Positions 1 to 7,265 of a DNA stretch of 45,966 nucleotides are shown one piece after another. The DNA comes from an uncultured Traorella sp. (GTDB taxonomy: Bacteria > Bacillota_I > Bacilli_A > Erysipelotrichales > Erysipelotrichaceae), in assembly GCA_944324265.1 (NCBI GenBank), contig CALUVS010000016.1, positions 1 through 45,966 on the forward strand, read 5' to 3'. Each line of letters begins with the position of its first letter. Position 1 is the stretch's first letter. Both the position numbers and the translations under genes were made by a program. The notes under the pieces are model-generated. The model had not been told where the DNA came from, searched no databases, and saw nothing but the letters and a program-made list of their open reading frames with translations.

Positions 1-215
1 CTTCCTACCCAAGTAGAAGTTGTCATCACACCCTCATCATTCATGAAGTACCAGCTATAGCCGTCCTTCAGCCATCCTGTAGCTAAAGAGCCATCCGCTT
101 TGACATAGCGCCATGTTCCGTTACTTTCTTGCCAGCCTTCGTTAGCTGCCAATACTGGTGAAACATGAGAGGCCAATAAAGCTAAGGAAACACCTAAACT
201 CATTAATCTTTTCAT
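1..215 (-). CDS. Secreted protein with choline/cell-wall-binding repeats (5' end only)
   Basis: Only the first 71 codons are in the window; the gene runs off the left edge. The start at 215 is preceded by a purine-rich Shine-Dalgarno (AAGGAA). The protein opens with MKRLMSLGVSLALLA, a signal peptide ending near VLA-A. It continues with aromatic/glycine repeats such as GTWRYVKADGSLATGW and YSWYFMNDEGVM, the pattern of the choline-binding or glucan-binding repeat family (CW_binding_1). Family knowledge: these repeats tether secreted proteins to the cell wall or teichoic acids, and the catalytic domain, if any, usually lies elsewhere in the protein. That part is outside the window, so the enzymatic function is unknown. 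Confidence 0.8.
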   Translation of the reverse strand, partial: MKRLMSLGVSLALLASHVSPVLAANEGWQESNGTWRYVKADGSLATGWLKDGYSWYFMNDEGVMTTSTWVG

Positions 216-613
216 ATTTTTTCCTTTCCCTCATTGTCAGTGAGATGTAGTTAAAAGGAAATGATTTATACTATCTATAAAAGTATACCTTTATAAAATA
301 GGAAAAACTAGGTGGTTTTGCTTCAAAATCACCCTTTTTTACACATAAATTACCATATGTAAAATCATATACCTTTTAATACATTTCTATTTAATCATAT
401 ATTTGTTTTTATTTCAATGAAAATCTATTCATCGATAGTAATTATAACCTTTATTTATATTCTTACTTAAAAATAGTTATTGATTATCATTCTAATTTCC
501 AATTGCTCATGTCTACCTTTTTGCCAAAAATACCTCTCAATTCTCTTCTTAAATGCTGCGATATGCAAAAAAGTAACAAAATGAATATCTCAAATTTAAA
601 AAGTTTATATTCA
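216..613. other. AT-rich intergenic region
   Basis: About 400 nt of very AT-rich sequence between the secreted repeat protein and the HigBA promoter. Apart from the hairpin at 311-340 I see no reading frame or RNA motif I can support. The part nearest 300 should hold the promoter of the leftward gene. Confidence 0.5.
311..340 (+). terminator. Orphan Rho-independent terminator
   Basis: GGTGGTTTTG (311-320) pairs with CAAAATCACC (324-333) across a 3-nt loop and is followed by C and six T. There is no plus-strand gene upstream of it in the window. On the minus strand the hairpin is followed three bases later by five T, so it could work in that direction too. Confidence 0.6.
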
Positions 614-663
614 TTGACATACGATTCTATTCAGTTTAAAATTAAATTACCCGATAGGTAATT
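614..663 (+). promoter_or_regulatory. higBA promoter with overlapping palindromic operator
   Basis: TTGACA (614-619) and TAAAAT (637-642) are separated by exactly 17 nt. Just downstream, AATTACC (645-651) and GGTAATT (657-663) form a perfect 7-bp inverted repeat with a 5-nt spacer, at the expected transcription start. This is where HigA-type antitoxins normally bind to autoregulate; that this HigA does so is inference. Confidence 0.7.
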
Positions 664-686
664 ATATACTATGCAAGAGGATAATT

Positions 687-998
687 GTGGAAATAATATA
701 TGCATCTGCAAAAGTTCAATCATACTGTACGGATTTAATAGAAGCTAAGAAATTTTTCGTTGGAGATAATAACTTAGCTATTAGTTTATTTTCAAGAATC
801 AATTCAATCAAACAAGCTAAAAATATTAAGGATATAATTGCTTTAAAGACACATCATTTTCATAAACTTACAAATAAAGATGGAAAGAATCTAGAAGGTT
901 ATTTTGCTATAGACGTAAAAAGCAGAAAAGAACCTTTTGTGCCATGTCATATTGATGAAATTGCAGAAATTAAGGAGGTAAGTAAACATTATGAGTAA
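687..998 (+). CDS. higB: HigB-like toxin (RelE/ParE superfamily)
   Basis: 103 residues beginning at a GTG codon with AGAGG six bases upstream. The small basic protein, the start EIIYASAKVQ, the central ALKTHHFHKL segment and the GYFAIDVKSRKEP stretch fit the HigB/RelE mRNA-interferase fold. In that family the toxin cleaves mRNA at the ribosome and is neutralised by the antitoxin encoded next to it. The stop codon overlaps the start of the HigA-type gene by 8 nt, the usual HigB-first order. A strong promoter with a palindrome lies immediately upstream. The toxin frame is intact although the antitoxin gene is split. Activity is not shown by the sequence. Confidence 0.75.
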   Translation: MEIIYASAKVQSYCTDLIEAKKFFVGDNNLAISLFSRINSIKQAKNIKDIIALKTHHFHKLTNKDGKNLEGYFAIDVKSRKEPFVPCHIDEIAEIKEVSKHYE

Positions 999-1434
999 TT
1001 ATATTGAATATCAAAATAAAATTGCTTTCCATCCTGGATATTATATTAAAGAAATTATTGATGAGAGCGGACTTACTCAACAGGACTTTGCCCATCGGCT
1101 CGATACAACGCCAAAAAATCTTAGTCTGCTGATTAGAGGTGAACAACGTTTATCTATTGATATCGCAATAAAACTTTCAAAAATGTTGGGTACAAGTGTC
1201 AATTATTGGTTAAATTTACAAAACGAATATGATACTTTAATAGCTGAATTTAAATCTGAAAAGGACGCTGAAGAAGAGCGACAAATTTATTCTTATTTAA
1301 ACTATAGTTATTTTAAAGATTATTATGGATTACCTGATCTACCGAAGAAAATAAATGAACAAATAAAAGAAGTAAGAAAATTTCTTGGAATTTCATCACT
1401 CACTCTTTTGAAAAAAAAGAGACATCACTGTTAA
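991..1434 (+). CDS. higA: HigA-type antitoxin, XRE HTH half (frame ends early)
   Basis: 147 residues. Residues 14-66 form an XRE helix-turn-helix of the HigA subfamily: HPGYYIKEIIDESGLTQQ, then KNLSLLIRGEQRLS and IAIKLSKMLGTSVNYWL. HigA binds HigB and represses the operon. Family members with this N-terminus commonly continue into an ImmA/IrrE peptidase domain in one protein of about 370 residues. Here the frame ends soon after an A8 run (1411-1418). Moving one base forward restores an open frame from 1421 straight into the domain at 1490-2083. The HTH itself is complete and could still repress and neutralise. The start is supported by AAGGAGG at about 973-979. Confidence 0.8.
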   Translation: MSNYIEYQNKIAFHPGYYIKEIIDESGLTQQDFAHRLDTTPKNLSLLIRGEQRLSIDIAIKLSKMLGTSVNYWLNLQNEYDTLIAEFKSEKDAEEERQIYSYLNYSYFKDYYGLPDLPKKINEQIKEVRKFLGISSLTLLKKKRHHC

Positions 1435-1489
1435 TTATAGAAGAACCGAAGAAGATATCAATGATAGTCAACTGATCAAATCAAATATA

Positions 1490-2083
1490 ATGGTACAAAT
1501 AGCTATAAATAAAGCATTAAAAATACAAGCCCCTAAATTTGATAAGCACAAATTTGAAAAAGCAGTCAATTATGCATTAACATTAACAGAAAATCATGAA
1601 GAATTTTATTCATTGATTTATAGCGCATTTTTAGAAGCAGGTGTTATTTTCATCATATTACCGAACATTCAGGGTTCTAAAACAAATGGCGCAGTAAAAA
1701 AAGTAAGGGAAAGTATGATGCTGATGGTAAATGACAGAAGACTGAATTCAGATACATTTTGGTTTACCTTATTTCATGAAATAGGTCATATTATAAATGG
1801 TGATTATAGTAATATTTCCTTTGAAAAAGAAACAGGAAAATGTGAAGAAGCTGCCAACGCTTATGCCAGAGATAGCTTGATTCCAGCAGAAAAATATCAA
1901 GAGTTTTTGGCAAATGGAATATATACAAAAAAATCAATTCAATTGTTTGCTAAAGAAATTCAGCGTGATCCAGGAATTGTTTTAGGCAGATTACAAAAAG
2001 ATGGTATTATTGGATATAATGATTCTGCTTTAAATTCACTGCGGCATAAATATAAAATCGTATTGAAGAAGGAAGCAAAGTAA
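1490..2083 (+). CDS. ImmA/IrrE-family metallopeptidase domain, detached from HigA by a frameshift
   Basis: 197 residues with the zinc-peptidase signature HEIGH inside FWFTLFHEIGHIINGD, followed by CEEAANAYARDSLIPAE, which carries the downstream Glu/Asp of the family. ImmA/IrrE domains cleave or inactivate partner regulators. There is no ribosome-binding site before the first ATG (1490). The same frame is open back to 1421 and encodes the expected linker (RDITVNYRRTEEDINDSQ). It is therefore the C-terminal half of the HigA protein displaced by +1. Either the gene is broken, or an occasional slip at A8 makes the full-length protein, or the assembly has a one-base error. Confidence 0.75.
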   Translation: MVQIAINKALKIQAPKFDKHKFEKAVNYALTLTENHEEFYSLIYSAFLEAGVIFIILPNIQGSKTNGAVKKVRESMMLMVNDRRLNSDTFWFTLFHEIGHIINGDYSNISFEKETGKCEEAANAYARDSLIPAEKYQEFLANGIYTKKSIQLFAKEIQRDPGIVLGRLQKDGIIGYNDSALNSLRHKYKIVLKKEAK

Positions 2084-2184
2084 AGAATGCACTCTGATTC
2101 AGATTTTTTGAATACCTAAAAGATAAGAAAATTCTAAAGATAGAAAAGTCATAATAGTTTTTTGCTAATATCAAGGAGAAACCT

Positions 2185-2574
2185 ATGGAAAAGGAATTTG
2201 AGACAGCTTTGTTTTTTGATGATCATGTCATTGAAGAAAAATATTATCGTATTTTAGAAGAAAAACTGATGCAGTGGGAAGATGTTCATATCAAAGTCAG
2301 CAAAACACAAATCTCTTTTATCAGCAAGTATCTGTTTGCCTGTGTTTCTTTGCCTGTGCGCAAACTGAAAGAAATTCCTCCGCATTCAATCATTGTCACT
2401 TTTGGGTTGGAATTTATGCTGGATTCAAAACGAATCTGGCAGAAAAGTGAGCCCTATCGCAATCGCTGGACTCATCATGTTATCGTTTCAAAAGAGGAAG
2501 ATATCGATGAAGAATTGATGATGTGGCTTTATGAAGCCTATTATTTCAACCGCCATAAAACACGCAGAAAATAA
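2185..2574 (+). CDS. DUF5655-like protein
   Basis: 129 residues starting after AAGGAGAAACCT. The C-terminal half reads IIVTFGLEFMLDSKRIW, then EPYRNRWTHHVIV and IDEELMMWLYEAY. I recognise this pattern from DUF5655 domain proteins, in which the EPYxNRWTHH segment is the most conserved part. The family is widespread and its function is not established to my knowledge. There is no signal peptide or membrane segment, so it is probably cytoplasmic. It stands alone: TA debris lies upstream and its stop codon directly abuts the convergent deformylase gene. The family assignment is from memory of the motif. Confidence 0.65.
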   Translation: MEKEFETALFFDDHVIEEKYYRILEEKLMQWEDVHIKVSKTQISFISKYLFACVSLPVRKLKEIPPHSIIVTFGLEFMLDSKRIWQKSEPYRNRWTHHVIVSKEEDIDEELMMWLYEAYYFNRHKTRRK

Positions 2575-2988
2575 TTAAATGAGAATTCCCTGACAGTGAT
2601 CAATTTCATGCTGGATGATCTGTGCTTCAAATCCAATGAATGTTTTGATTTTCTTTTTCCAATGTATGTCTTGATAAGCGACTTTTATTTTTTGATATCG
2701 AATTGTTTTTCTTGTTCCTTTTAAAGATAAACAGCCTTCTTCTGTTTCATAGCGATTTTCTTTTTTGATTATTTCTGGATTGAACATGACTAAAACTGAT
2801 TCATCTTCACAGCGAATCACAATAATGTTTTTGCGTATGCCGATCATGTTAGCGGCAAGTCCTACGCATTCCAAAGCATGTGCATTCAAGGTATCCGCCA
2901 AATCAATGGCACATTCTTTGTCTGCATCAGTTGCTTCTAGAGAAGGCATGGATAAGAAAAATTCATCTTTCACTATATCTTTGATCAT
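2575..2988 (-). CDS. def: Peptide deformylase (short form with Gln-to-Asn in motif 1)
   Basis: 137 residues. Motif 2 is EGCLS with metal ligand C86. Motif 3 is QHEIDH with ligands H127 and H131 and catalytic E128. Motif 1 reads GLAAN (43-47) where the canonical form is GxGLAAxQ, so the conserved glutamine that stabilises the oxyanion is Asn. Peptide deformylase removes the formyl group from nascent N-terminal methionine. I recall this short GLAAN form being common in Firmicutes as a second, accessory deformylase, so a full-length def may exist elsewhere in the genome. The gene lies between a bidirectional terminator and the convergent DUF5655 gene and is probably monocistronic. Confidence 0.85.
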   Translation of the reverse strand: MIKDIVKDEFFLSMPSLEATDADKECAIDLADTLNAHALECVGLAANMIGIRKNIIVIRCEDESVLVMFNPEIIKKENRYETEEGCLSLKGTRKTIRYQKIKVAYQDIHWKKKIKTFIGFEAQIIQHEIDHCQGILI

Positions 2989-3008
2989 ATTAACAGTATA
3001 GCATAGAA

Positions 3009-3040
3009 AAACAGTTCACACGAAATGAACTGTTTGTTTT
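3009..3040 (-). terminator. Terminator of the deoD operon
   Basis: AACAGTTCA (3010-3018) pairs with TGAACTGTT (3026-3034). It is flanked by T runs on both strands and lies just after the stop of the minus-strand Cys/Asp repeat gene. It also insulates the deformylase gene. Confidence 0.8.
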
Positions 3041-3041
3041 T

Positions 3042-3371
3042 TTATGAATGATGTCTGCGATAATGTCTTCCCTGATGCCCATGACAGCCGCCTTGCTGGG
3101 CAGAGATGCAGTGATCACATTGACCATCGTTGTCTTCATCAATGAAATAGCTGCATTCATGATCATTCAGGCAATGATCACATTGTCCATCATTATTTTC
3201 ATCAATATACTGACTGCACTGGTGAAGCTGTGTACAGTTATCACATCTGCCGTCATTGTCTTCATCGACATAAAATGGATGATCGGCATGCAGATGATGG
3301 CATTCATTTACCTGTCCATAGCCGAATGCACAGCCCAATGTCAGTATAAGTGCTACAAGTCCTTTGAACAT
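3042..3371 (-). CDS. Small secreted protein with three DxDxDGxCDxC repeats and a His-rich tail
   Basis: 109 residues. A signal peptide (MFKGLVALILTLGCAFG) is followed by three near-identical 16-residue units: HPFYVDEDNDGRCDNC, CSQYIDENNDGQCDHC and CSYFIDEDNDGQCDHC. Each unit holds a DxDxDG calcium-loop-like core plus a CxxC pair. The C-terminus is rich in His, Gly and Arg (GCHGHQGRHYRRHHS). The pattern suggests metal binding: calcium by the Asp loops, or zinc/copper by Cys and His. The family is not named with certainty. The start codon overlaps the deoD stop (TAATG), so the two are translationally coupled. The LGC in the signal resembles a lipobox only weakly. Confidence 0.75.
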   Translation of the reverse strand: MFKGLVALILTLGCAFGYGQVNECHHLHADHPFYVDEDNDGRCDNCTQLHQCSQYIDENNDGQCDHCLNDHECSYFIDEDNDGQCDHCISAQQGGCHGHQGRHYRRHHS

Positions 3372-4087
3372 TATTCTGCTGTAGCGGCAGTTAAAGCAAT
3401 TTTCATCATATCAGTAAAACTTCTTTCTCTTTCTTCAGGAGTTGTAATTCCTTCTTTTACCAAAGAGTCAGAAATTGTTACTAAGCAAGCAGCATTTTTG
3501 CCGCAGATCTTAGCATTGTGGAATAAGGCAAAGCTTTCCATTTCAGCACATAAGCAGCCTTTTTCATCACGGAACAATTCCAGACCTGGTACATTATCTT
3601 CATGATAGAAAGCATCACTTGAGTGAATACGTCCCAAACGATAAGGAATCCCCAGATCATTTGCAGCTTTGATCAGTTTCGCATTCAATTCTTCACTTGG
3701 ATAAGTGACATCATCTTCATAGCCTCCCTGAACCTTTGCATAAGTAGATTCACTCCAGCTGCTGTCGGCAATAATTGTATCGAACAAATTTAAATCTTCA
3801 CAGTAAGCACCGGCAGATCCGATACGAATGATATTGTCGACATCATACATTTTAAATAACTCATAAGAATAAATACCAATTGAAGGCATTCCCATACCGC
3901 TGCCCATCACAGATACAGGTTTTCCATTGTATGTACCTGTATAGCCAAACATATTGCGTACCGTATTGAATTGCACTGGATTTTCTAAGAATGTTTCGGC
4001 AATGTATTTTGCACGCAAAGGATCGCCTGGCATGAGGACAGTTTTAGCGATTTGTCCCTTTTCAGCTTGATTGTGTGGTGTTGACAT
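3371..4087 (-). CDS. deoD: Purine-nucleoside phosphorylase DeoD
   Basis: 238 residues, the normal length for the hexameric bacterial enzyme. Recognisable motifs are VLMPGDPLRAKYIAE (phosphate/ribose site), VMGSGMGMPSIGIY, IIRIGSAGAY, CAEMESFALF (nucleoside recognition) and the late catalytic Asp in TISDSLV. It cleaves purine (deoxy)ribonucleosides with phosphate to give the base and (deoxy)ribose-1-phosphate for salvage. The start follows AAGGAGGAACAAAT. An extended -10 promoter lies at 4115-4123. A small secreted Cys/Asp repeat protein is coupled downstream, an association I cannot explain. Confidence 0.95.
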   Translation of the reverse strand: MSTPHNQAEKGQIAKTVLMPGDPLRAKYIAETFLENPVQFNTVRNMFGYTGTYNGKPVSVMGSGMGMPSIGIYSYELFKMYDVDNIIRIGSAGAYCEDLNLFDTIIADSSWSESTYAKVQGGYEDDVTYPSEELNAKLIKAANDLGIPYRLGRIHSSDAFYHEDNVPGLELFRDEKGCLCAEMESFALFHNAKICGKNAACLVTISDSLVKEGITTPEERERSFTDMMKIALTAATAE

Positions 4088-4114
4088 ATTTGTTCCTCCT
4101 TGTCATACACAGTC

Positions 4115-4123
4115 ATTATAACA
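4115..4123 (-). promoter_or_regulatory. Extended -10 promoter of deoD
   Basis: TGTTATAAT reading leftwards, 28 nt before the deoD start. No good -35 hexamer is visible, as is usual for TGn-extended promoters. It faces the promoter at 4151-4159. Confidence 0.65.
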
Positions 4124-4150
4124 CATCTTCCGCAATTATTTCCATGAGTA

Positions 4151-4159
4151 TGCTATACT
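4151..4159 (+). promoter_or_regulatory. Extended -10 promoter implying a leaderless HD-domain mRNA
   Basis: TGCTATACT ends only 6 nt before the ATG at 4166, so transcription should begin at or next to the start codon. No Shine-Dalgarno is present. Confidence 0.5.
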
Positions 4160-4165
4160 TAGAAT

Positions 4166-4609
4166 ATGGAACGTTTAGCACTCATGATTTATCATACAAA
4201 TCTTATATTTGATCAAATCAAAAATGAACAAAATCGGCACTTGGCTTATCATCATGCCCAATTGACACTGAAGGCTGCCAAAGCTATTTTAAAGCAAGAA
4301 AACTTGGATAATGACTGTATTCTGATTGCAGCCTATATGCATGATTGTGCCAATTATCAGCCGGTTTTTGATCATGCGCATAAGGGAGCTGATATCGCTT
4401 ATGAATTGTTGAAGAAGACGGATCGGTTCAGTGAAGAAGAATGTCTTTTCATTCATCAGATGATTCGGCATCATTCTGATAAAGATCATATTCATAGCAA
4501 AGCAGATGAAATCATTAAGAATGCTGATGTATTAGCAAAATATTGGGATCAGGAAGAACTCAGTGCAGAGAAAATGAAGCGCATTGCTTCTTATCAATTC
4601 ATACAATAA
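4166..4609 (+). CDS. HD-domain phosphohydrolase
   Basis: 147 residues with the HD-superfamily ligands: H29 in YHHAQ, the HD pair in AAYMHDCANY (57-58), a His pair in MIRHHSDKD and the distal Asp in IIKNADVLAKYWD. Such proteins hydrolyse nucleotides or phosphodiesters using a divalent metal; the substrate here cannot be read from the sequence. No ribosome-binding site precedes 4166. The extended -10 just upstream suggests leaderless translation from this ATG, and an alternative ATG at 4184 also lacks a clear site. It is divergent from deoD, so a role in nucleotide salvage is possible but unproven. Confidence 0.75.
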   Translation: MERLALMIYHTNLIFDQIKNEQNRHLAYHHAQLTLKAAKAILKQENLDNDCILIAAYMHDCANYQPVFDHAHKGADIAYELLKKTDRFSEEECLFIHQMIRHHSDKDHIHSKADEIIKNADVLAKYWDQEELSAEKMKRIASYQFIQ

Positions 4610-4650
4610 AAAACCTGTCTGAAAGCAATGTTTCTGGACAGGTATTTTTT
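4608..4650. terminator. Bidirectional terminator between the HD gene and mgtE
   Basis: ACCTGTC (4613-4619) pairs with GACAGGT (4637-4643), with further pairing inside. An A run precedes it and a T run follows it, so it serves both convergent genes. Confidence 0.8.
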
Positions 4651-4654
4651 CTAT

Positions 4655-6028
4655 TTAACCTACATAAAACGGAAGCAGTAATTTCTGTACTAAGAAGAAA
4701 TAAGTGATCAGTGCCATGGCATCGACCAAAGTAGTGATCAATGGTCCGGCCATAACAGCTGGGTCTTGTTTTAACAAGGTGGCTAAGATCGGCAATGTAG
4801 AACCTACAAGCTTTGCCAAAATTACTGTGACAAAGACAGTCAATGAAATGACAAAGGAAGTCATGATATCTACTTGATTCATGAAGATTATCACACGCAG
4901 GAAGTTGACCACTCCCATGATGATCCCGCACAGCAATGCAACACGAGTTTCTTTCCACCAAACCTTCAGGAAATCTTTTGGTGAGAGTTCTTTCATCGCC
5001 AAAGCACGAATGACCATGGTAGAAGATTGGTTACCGGCATTTCCGGCTGTATCCATCAGCATCGGAATAAAGACAGTCAGTGTTGTATATTCGGCCAGCA
5101 CACCTTCATAATAAGCTAAGATCTGTCCGGTGAAAGTAGCTGAAATCATCAAGATCAGCAGCCAAACTATACGTGATTTGAACATATCCCAGACACCGGT
5201 ATGCAGATAAGTATCTTCCAATGGAGAAATCGCATTCATTTTCTGGATATCTTCGGTTGCTTCTTCATGAATGACATCGATGATATCATCAACCGTAATA
5301 ATTCCAACCAAACATTCTTCATCATTGACAACCGGAATTGCCGTCAAGTCATATTTCTGAATCAGACGGGCTGCTTCTTCCTGATCATCACTGGTTTTCA
5401 CAAAAATCAAGTCGGTGTCCATAATATCGCCGACTACATCATCCTCTTTTGCAAAAAGCAATTCCTTAAATGAAATATATCCCTTCAGTTTCTTTTTTGT
5501 ATCCGTTATATAACAGTAAGAAATTGTTTCTGCCGTTCTCCCCTGGTTACGCACTCTTTCAATGGCCTCAGGAATAGTATCATTCTCCTTGATCTTGACA
5601 TAGTCAATAGACATAATGGAACCGCAAGTGTTTTCATCATAGCTTAATAGCTTATTGATTTCTAAGCGCTGCTGAGCACTGGCATTTTTTAAAATGTGAT
5701 TGACGATATTGGCAGGCATTTCCCCCATAAAATCAATAATATCATCAGAATACAGATTATCCAGTATATCCTTGATCTGCGGTCCGGTAAAATGGGCAAT
5801 CAGATCCTGCTGCTTTTCATGTGACAAGTAAGAAAATATACTTGATGACACATCCTTTTTTAATGTTTTAAATATGAATAATGTCTCTGCAACATCCAAT
5901 TCAGAAACAAGTTCACTCATGTCTACAACATTATATTCATCAAATAACTCTCTCAGCTTTGCGACATCTTTATTCTGAATGCATTCTTTGAGGGTGACCA
6001 ATAATGCTTCTTTTTCTTTTTCGTTCAT
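4655..6028 (-). CDS. mgtE: Magnesium transporter MgtE
   Basis: 457 residues, typical for MgtE. Residues 1-135 form the helical N domain. Two CBS domains follow (about 136-260: CGSIMSIDYVKI, VVGDIMDTDLIFV, IPVVNDEECLVGIITVDDI). Then come five membrane helices from about 285, including the pore signature PMLMDTAGNAGNQSSTMVIRA. It is a Mg2+-gated channel in the inner membrane: the cytosolic N/CBS part closes the pore when internal Mg2+ is high. The start follows AGGAGTGGT. I see no M-box riboswitch in the 80-nt gap upstream, so control appears to rest on protein gating. A terminator separates it from ddl. Confidence 0.96.
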   Translation of the reverse strand: MNEKEKEALLVTLKECIQNKDVAKLRELFDEYNVVDMSELVSELDVAETLFIFKTLKKDVSSSIFSYLSHEKQQDLIAHFTGPQIKDILDNLYSDDIIDFMGEMPANIVNHILKNASAQQRLEINKLLSYDENTCGSIMSIDYVKIKENDTIPEAIERVRNQGRTAETISYCYITDTKKKLKGYISFKELLFAKEDDVVGDIMDTDLIFVKTSDDQEEAARLIQKYDLTAIPVVNDEECLVGIITVDDIIDVIHEEATEDIQKMNAISPLEDTYLHTGVWDMFKSRIVWLLILMISATFTGQILAYYEGVLAEYTTLTVFIPMLMDTAGNAGNQSSTMVIRALAMKELSPKDFLKVWWKETRVALLCGIIMGVVNFLRVIIFMNQVDIMTSFVISLTVFVTVILAKLVGSTLPILATLLKQDPAVMAGPLITTLVDAMALITYFFLVQKLLLPFYVG

Positions 6029-6083
6029 AATACCACTCCTTTCCCGAACTATATTTTACCCCGAAAATCATGCATTCACAAGT

Positions 6084-6110
6084 AAAAAAGAAACCAGTTT
6101 TCCTGATTTC
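6084..6110 (-). terminator. Terminator of the murF-ddl operon
   Basis: Read leftwards, GAAATCAG (6110-6103) pairs with CTGGTTTC (6097-6090) and is followed by six T. The stem overlaps the ddl stop codon. Confidence 0.75.
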
Positions 6111-7236
6111 ATTTTTTTAACATATTCAATGAAAGATCTTGTTTCAATAAGGGTGATTCAATGCGCCGAATCTCACGCATTTTCAAGCGATATTTCTTAA
6201 ATCCTAATAACAGGATCGTACTTAATATCTCTTTTTTCTCAATCAAACCTTCAAATAAATATAAAGATAGAGAGCCTGGAATCAGATTCAATTCATTGAT
6301 ATACAGCTTTCCTTCATGAAGAAAAAAGTCAATGCGCACAACTCCGCTGCAGTCAAATGCCTTGAAAGCCTGTATCGCAAGCGCCGTCATCTCTTCTTTT
6401 AATTCAATTGAAATATCTGCCGGCAGATGCGCTGATGCTTGAGGTGCATTTTTGACTCTGCTTCCGCCATATTTGTCTTGATAAGAAAGAATCTCTTCAC
6501 TTTTGAAGACTTCTTCGATATGAGAGGCAATCTGATTGTCTCGATCCCCCAATACCGCAATATTGAATTCCCGATGATCCTTCAGTTTTGTCTCAATCAA
6601 AAGCTTTTGATCAAAGGCAAAGCATTCCAATGCTTTTCGTATGAGATTTTCATCTGCATCCGCACATTGAATACCGATTGAACTGCCGCCGTGTGCCGGC
6701 TTTAAGATCCATGGAAAAGGCAGATCACATTCTTCCAATTTATCAATATCACTTGCGACATCTTCCCGATAAAAGATGCGTTCTTCCACTGTCGGCAATT
6801 CATGGGCACGCAGCCATTTTTTCGTAATTTCTTTGTCCATGCCCATCGCACAGCTGGCAAGGGAAGATTGACAATAAGGCAGCTGCATCGTTTCAAAAAG
6901 TCCCTGCAGGGTGCCGTCTTCTCCGCTGGTACCATGAACTAACGGCAATACAATGTCAATCTGAATTCTTTTGCGAAAGAGTGCTTTGGGCTTCAGATAC
7001 GTCAGAAAGTTTTTATATTCAAAGATAACTTCACTTAAATGTGTATAATCCAGTTCCCGATAAAAAGCAGGATCACTCAAAGATTCACCAATATAGAAAT
7101 GCTGATGCTTGTCATAATAAACAAGGATCACATCAAATTCTTCCGGAAGATATTTTGCAATATGCAGTGCTGTTAAGACAGATACTTCGTGTTCTACGGA
7201 ACAGCCTCCGTAAACTAAAGCCAATTGATATTTCAT
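6109..7236 (-). CDS. ddl: D-alanine--D-alanine ligase
   Basis: 375 residues from the ATG at 7236, which follows GGAGGAATCTT; the upstream in-frame ATG at 7254 has no such site. ATP-grasp features are YGGCSVEHEVSV at the N-terminus, PLVHGTSGEDGTLQG, ILKPAHGGSSIG, the omega-loop SYQDKYGG, and the Mg2+ site RIDFFLHEGKLYINELN. It joins two D-alanines with ATP for the peptidoglycan stem peptide. The YxxKY-type omega loop fits D-Ala:D-Ala rather than D-Ala:D-Lac specificity, by analogy. It lies 29 nt after murF, which uses its product, in one operon. Its C-terminus extends slightly beyond the usual NxxPGS end. Confidence 0.95.
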   Translation of the reverse strand: MKYQLALVYGGCSVEHEVSVLTALHIAKYLPEEFDVILVYYDKHQHFYIGESLSDPAFYRELDYTHLSEVIFEYKNFLTYLKPKALFRKRIQIDIVLPLVHGTSGEDGTLQGLFETMQLPYCQSSLASCAMGMDKEITKKWLRAHELPTVEERIFYREDVASDIDKLEECDLPFPWILKPAHGGSSIGIQCADADENLIRKALECFAFDQKLLIETKLKDHREFNIAVLGDRDNQIASHIEEVFKSEEILSYQDKYGGSRVKNAPQASAHLPADISIELKEEMTALAIQAFKAFDCSGVVRIDFFLHEGKLYINELNLIPGSLSLYLFEGLIEKKEILSTILLLGFKKYRLKMREIRRIESPLLKQDLSLNMLKK

Positions 7237-7265
7237 AAGATTCCTCCACTGCACTAATCTATGCG

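Noticed and set aside
1411-1475. Programmed -1 frameshifting at A AAA AAG in higA
   Set aside because: The -1 frame ends after 18 codons; only a +1 (or loss of one A) joins the peptidase domain.
3048-3605. Plus-strand frame of 185 codons opposite the Cys/Asp repeat gene and deoD
   Set aside because: Shadow frame over two well-supported minus-strand genes; no start site.
6029-6108. M-box magnesium riboswitch before mgtE
   Set aside because: The gap is only 80 nt and is occupied by the ddl terminator; no M-box structure fits.
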